32,849 bases of DNA. It comes from CAZMXP01 sp964570285. Lineage in GTDB: Bacteria > Planctomycetota > PLA2. How positions within the stretch are numbered: position 1 is the stretch's first letter; each line of letters begins with the position of its first letter. The stretch is from NCBI GenBank assembly GCA_964570285.1, contig CAZMXP010000055.1, forward strand, positions 1-32,849, written 5' to 3'. Positions 32,690-32,849 of this stretch are shown here, piece after piece. Made by a program: the position numbers and the translations under genes. The notes beneath the pieces are model-generated. The model did not search any database and was not told where the DNA came from. It was given only the letters and a program-made list of their open reading frames with translations.

Positions 32690-32849
32690 ATGAAGATTCG
32701 CAAGCGCTACCTCTGGCCGCTCGCGGTGCTCGGTGCCATCGCGACGACGTTCTTCGGGACTGCCGACCCGGTCTATGCCCGCGGCGGTGGTCGTGGCGGC
32801 GGCGGCGGCGGCGGCGGTCGTGGCGGCGGCGGCGGCGGCCGTGGCGGCG
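32690..32849 (+). CDS. Secreted Gly/Arg-rich (RGG-type) protein, 5' part only
   Basis: An ATG at 32690 opens a frame running off the window end. The first ~30 residues (MKIRKRYLWPLAVLGAIATT, then FFGTADPVYA) form a signal peptide with a basic start and a likely cleavage site at VYA. What follows is pure glycine and arginine: GGGRGGGGGGGG, RGGGGGG, RGG. AAGG ten bases upstream may serve as ribosome binding site. The function is unknown; Gly-rich secreted proteins can be structural or surface-coating. Confidence 0.65.
   Translation, partial: MKIRKRYLWPLAVLGAIATTFFGTADPVYARGGGRGGGGGGGGRGGGGGGRGG

Noticed and set aside
32785..32849. GGC/GGT repeats at the window end as a tandem array or CRISPR
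   Set aside because: They are glycine codons of an open frame with a signal peptide; no spacer-repeat periodity exists.

Overview
The window is about 32.8 kb of very GC-rich bacterial DNA with dense coding, many ATGA/GTGA start-stop overlaps and several GTG/TTG starts. The gene content suggests Planctomycetota or a close relative: FG-GAP and HEAT-repeat secreted proteins, a very large Ser/Thr kinase, FHA proteins, an FHA-GAF-sigma54 activator and a split CoaB/CoaC. This placement rests on family content only; no rRNA or tRNA is present.

Layout. (1) 52-2796, minus: an FtsK-4TM-like membrane protein without a motor domain, then coaB and coaC as separate genes. (2) 2828-4755, plus: a stand-alone methyltransferase resembling the C-terminal domain of the ovothiol enzyme OvoA, translationally coupled to an M29/NicX-like metalloenzyme. 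(3) 4727-5809, minus: a secreted FG-GAP protein interrupted by one in-frame TGA that is followed by a well-placed SECIS-like hairpin, so it is probably a selenoprotein. (4) 5810-6662: a gene-free stretch with two 247-bp direct repeats. (5) 6663-14018, minus: a compact operon aroF-tpiA-secG-yicC-gmk ending in a 1217-residue membrane protein with a voltage-sensor-like segment. (6) 14158-17238: a MerR-HTH/ParA fusion divergent from the sigma54 activator, sharing a palindrome-rich intergenic region. (7) 17431-19833, minus: a tandem AAA ATPase and a VapBC toxin-antitoxin pair. (8) 20100-27401, plus: a signalling cluster of a secreted protein with a degenerate peptidase centre, a secreted HEAT protein, a 1262-residue transmembrane Ser/Thr kinase and a small FHA protein; the last three are closely packed or overlapping. 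(9) 27507-31360, minus: glnE with a coupled GT9 glycosyltransferase. (10) 31385-32849, plus: a secreted LamG/DUF1080-like plus HEAT protein and the start of a Gly/Arg-rich secreted protein cut by the window end.

The most notable observations are the candidate selenocysteine FG-GAP protein, the ovothiol-type methyltransferase/metalloenzyme pair, the kinase-FHA module with its large unrecognised extracytoplasmic region, and the unclassified VSD-like protein coupled to gmk. All family calls are by eye; no database search was run.
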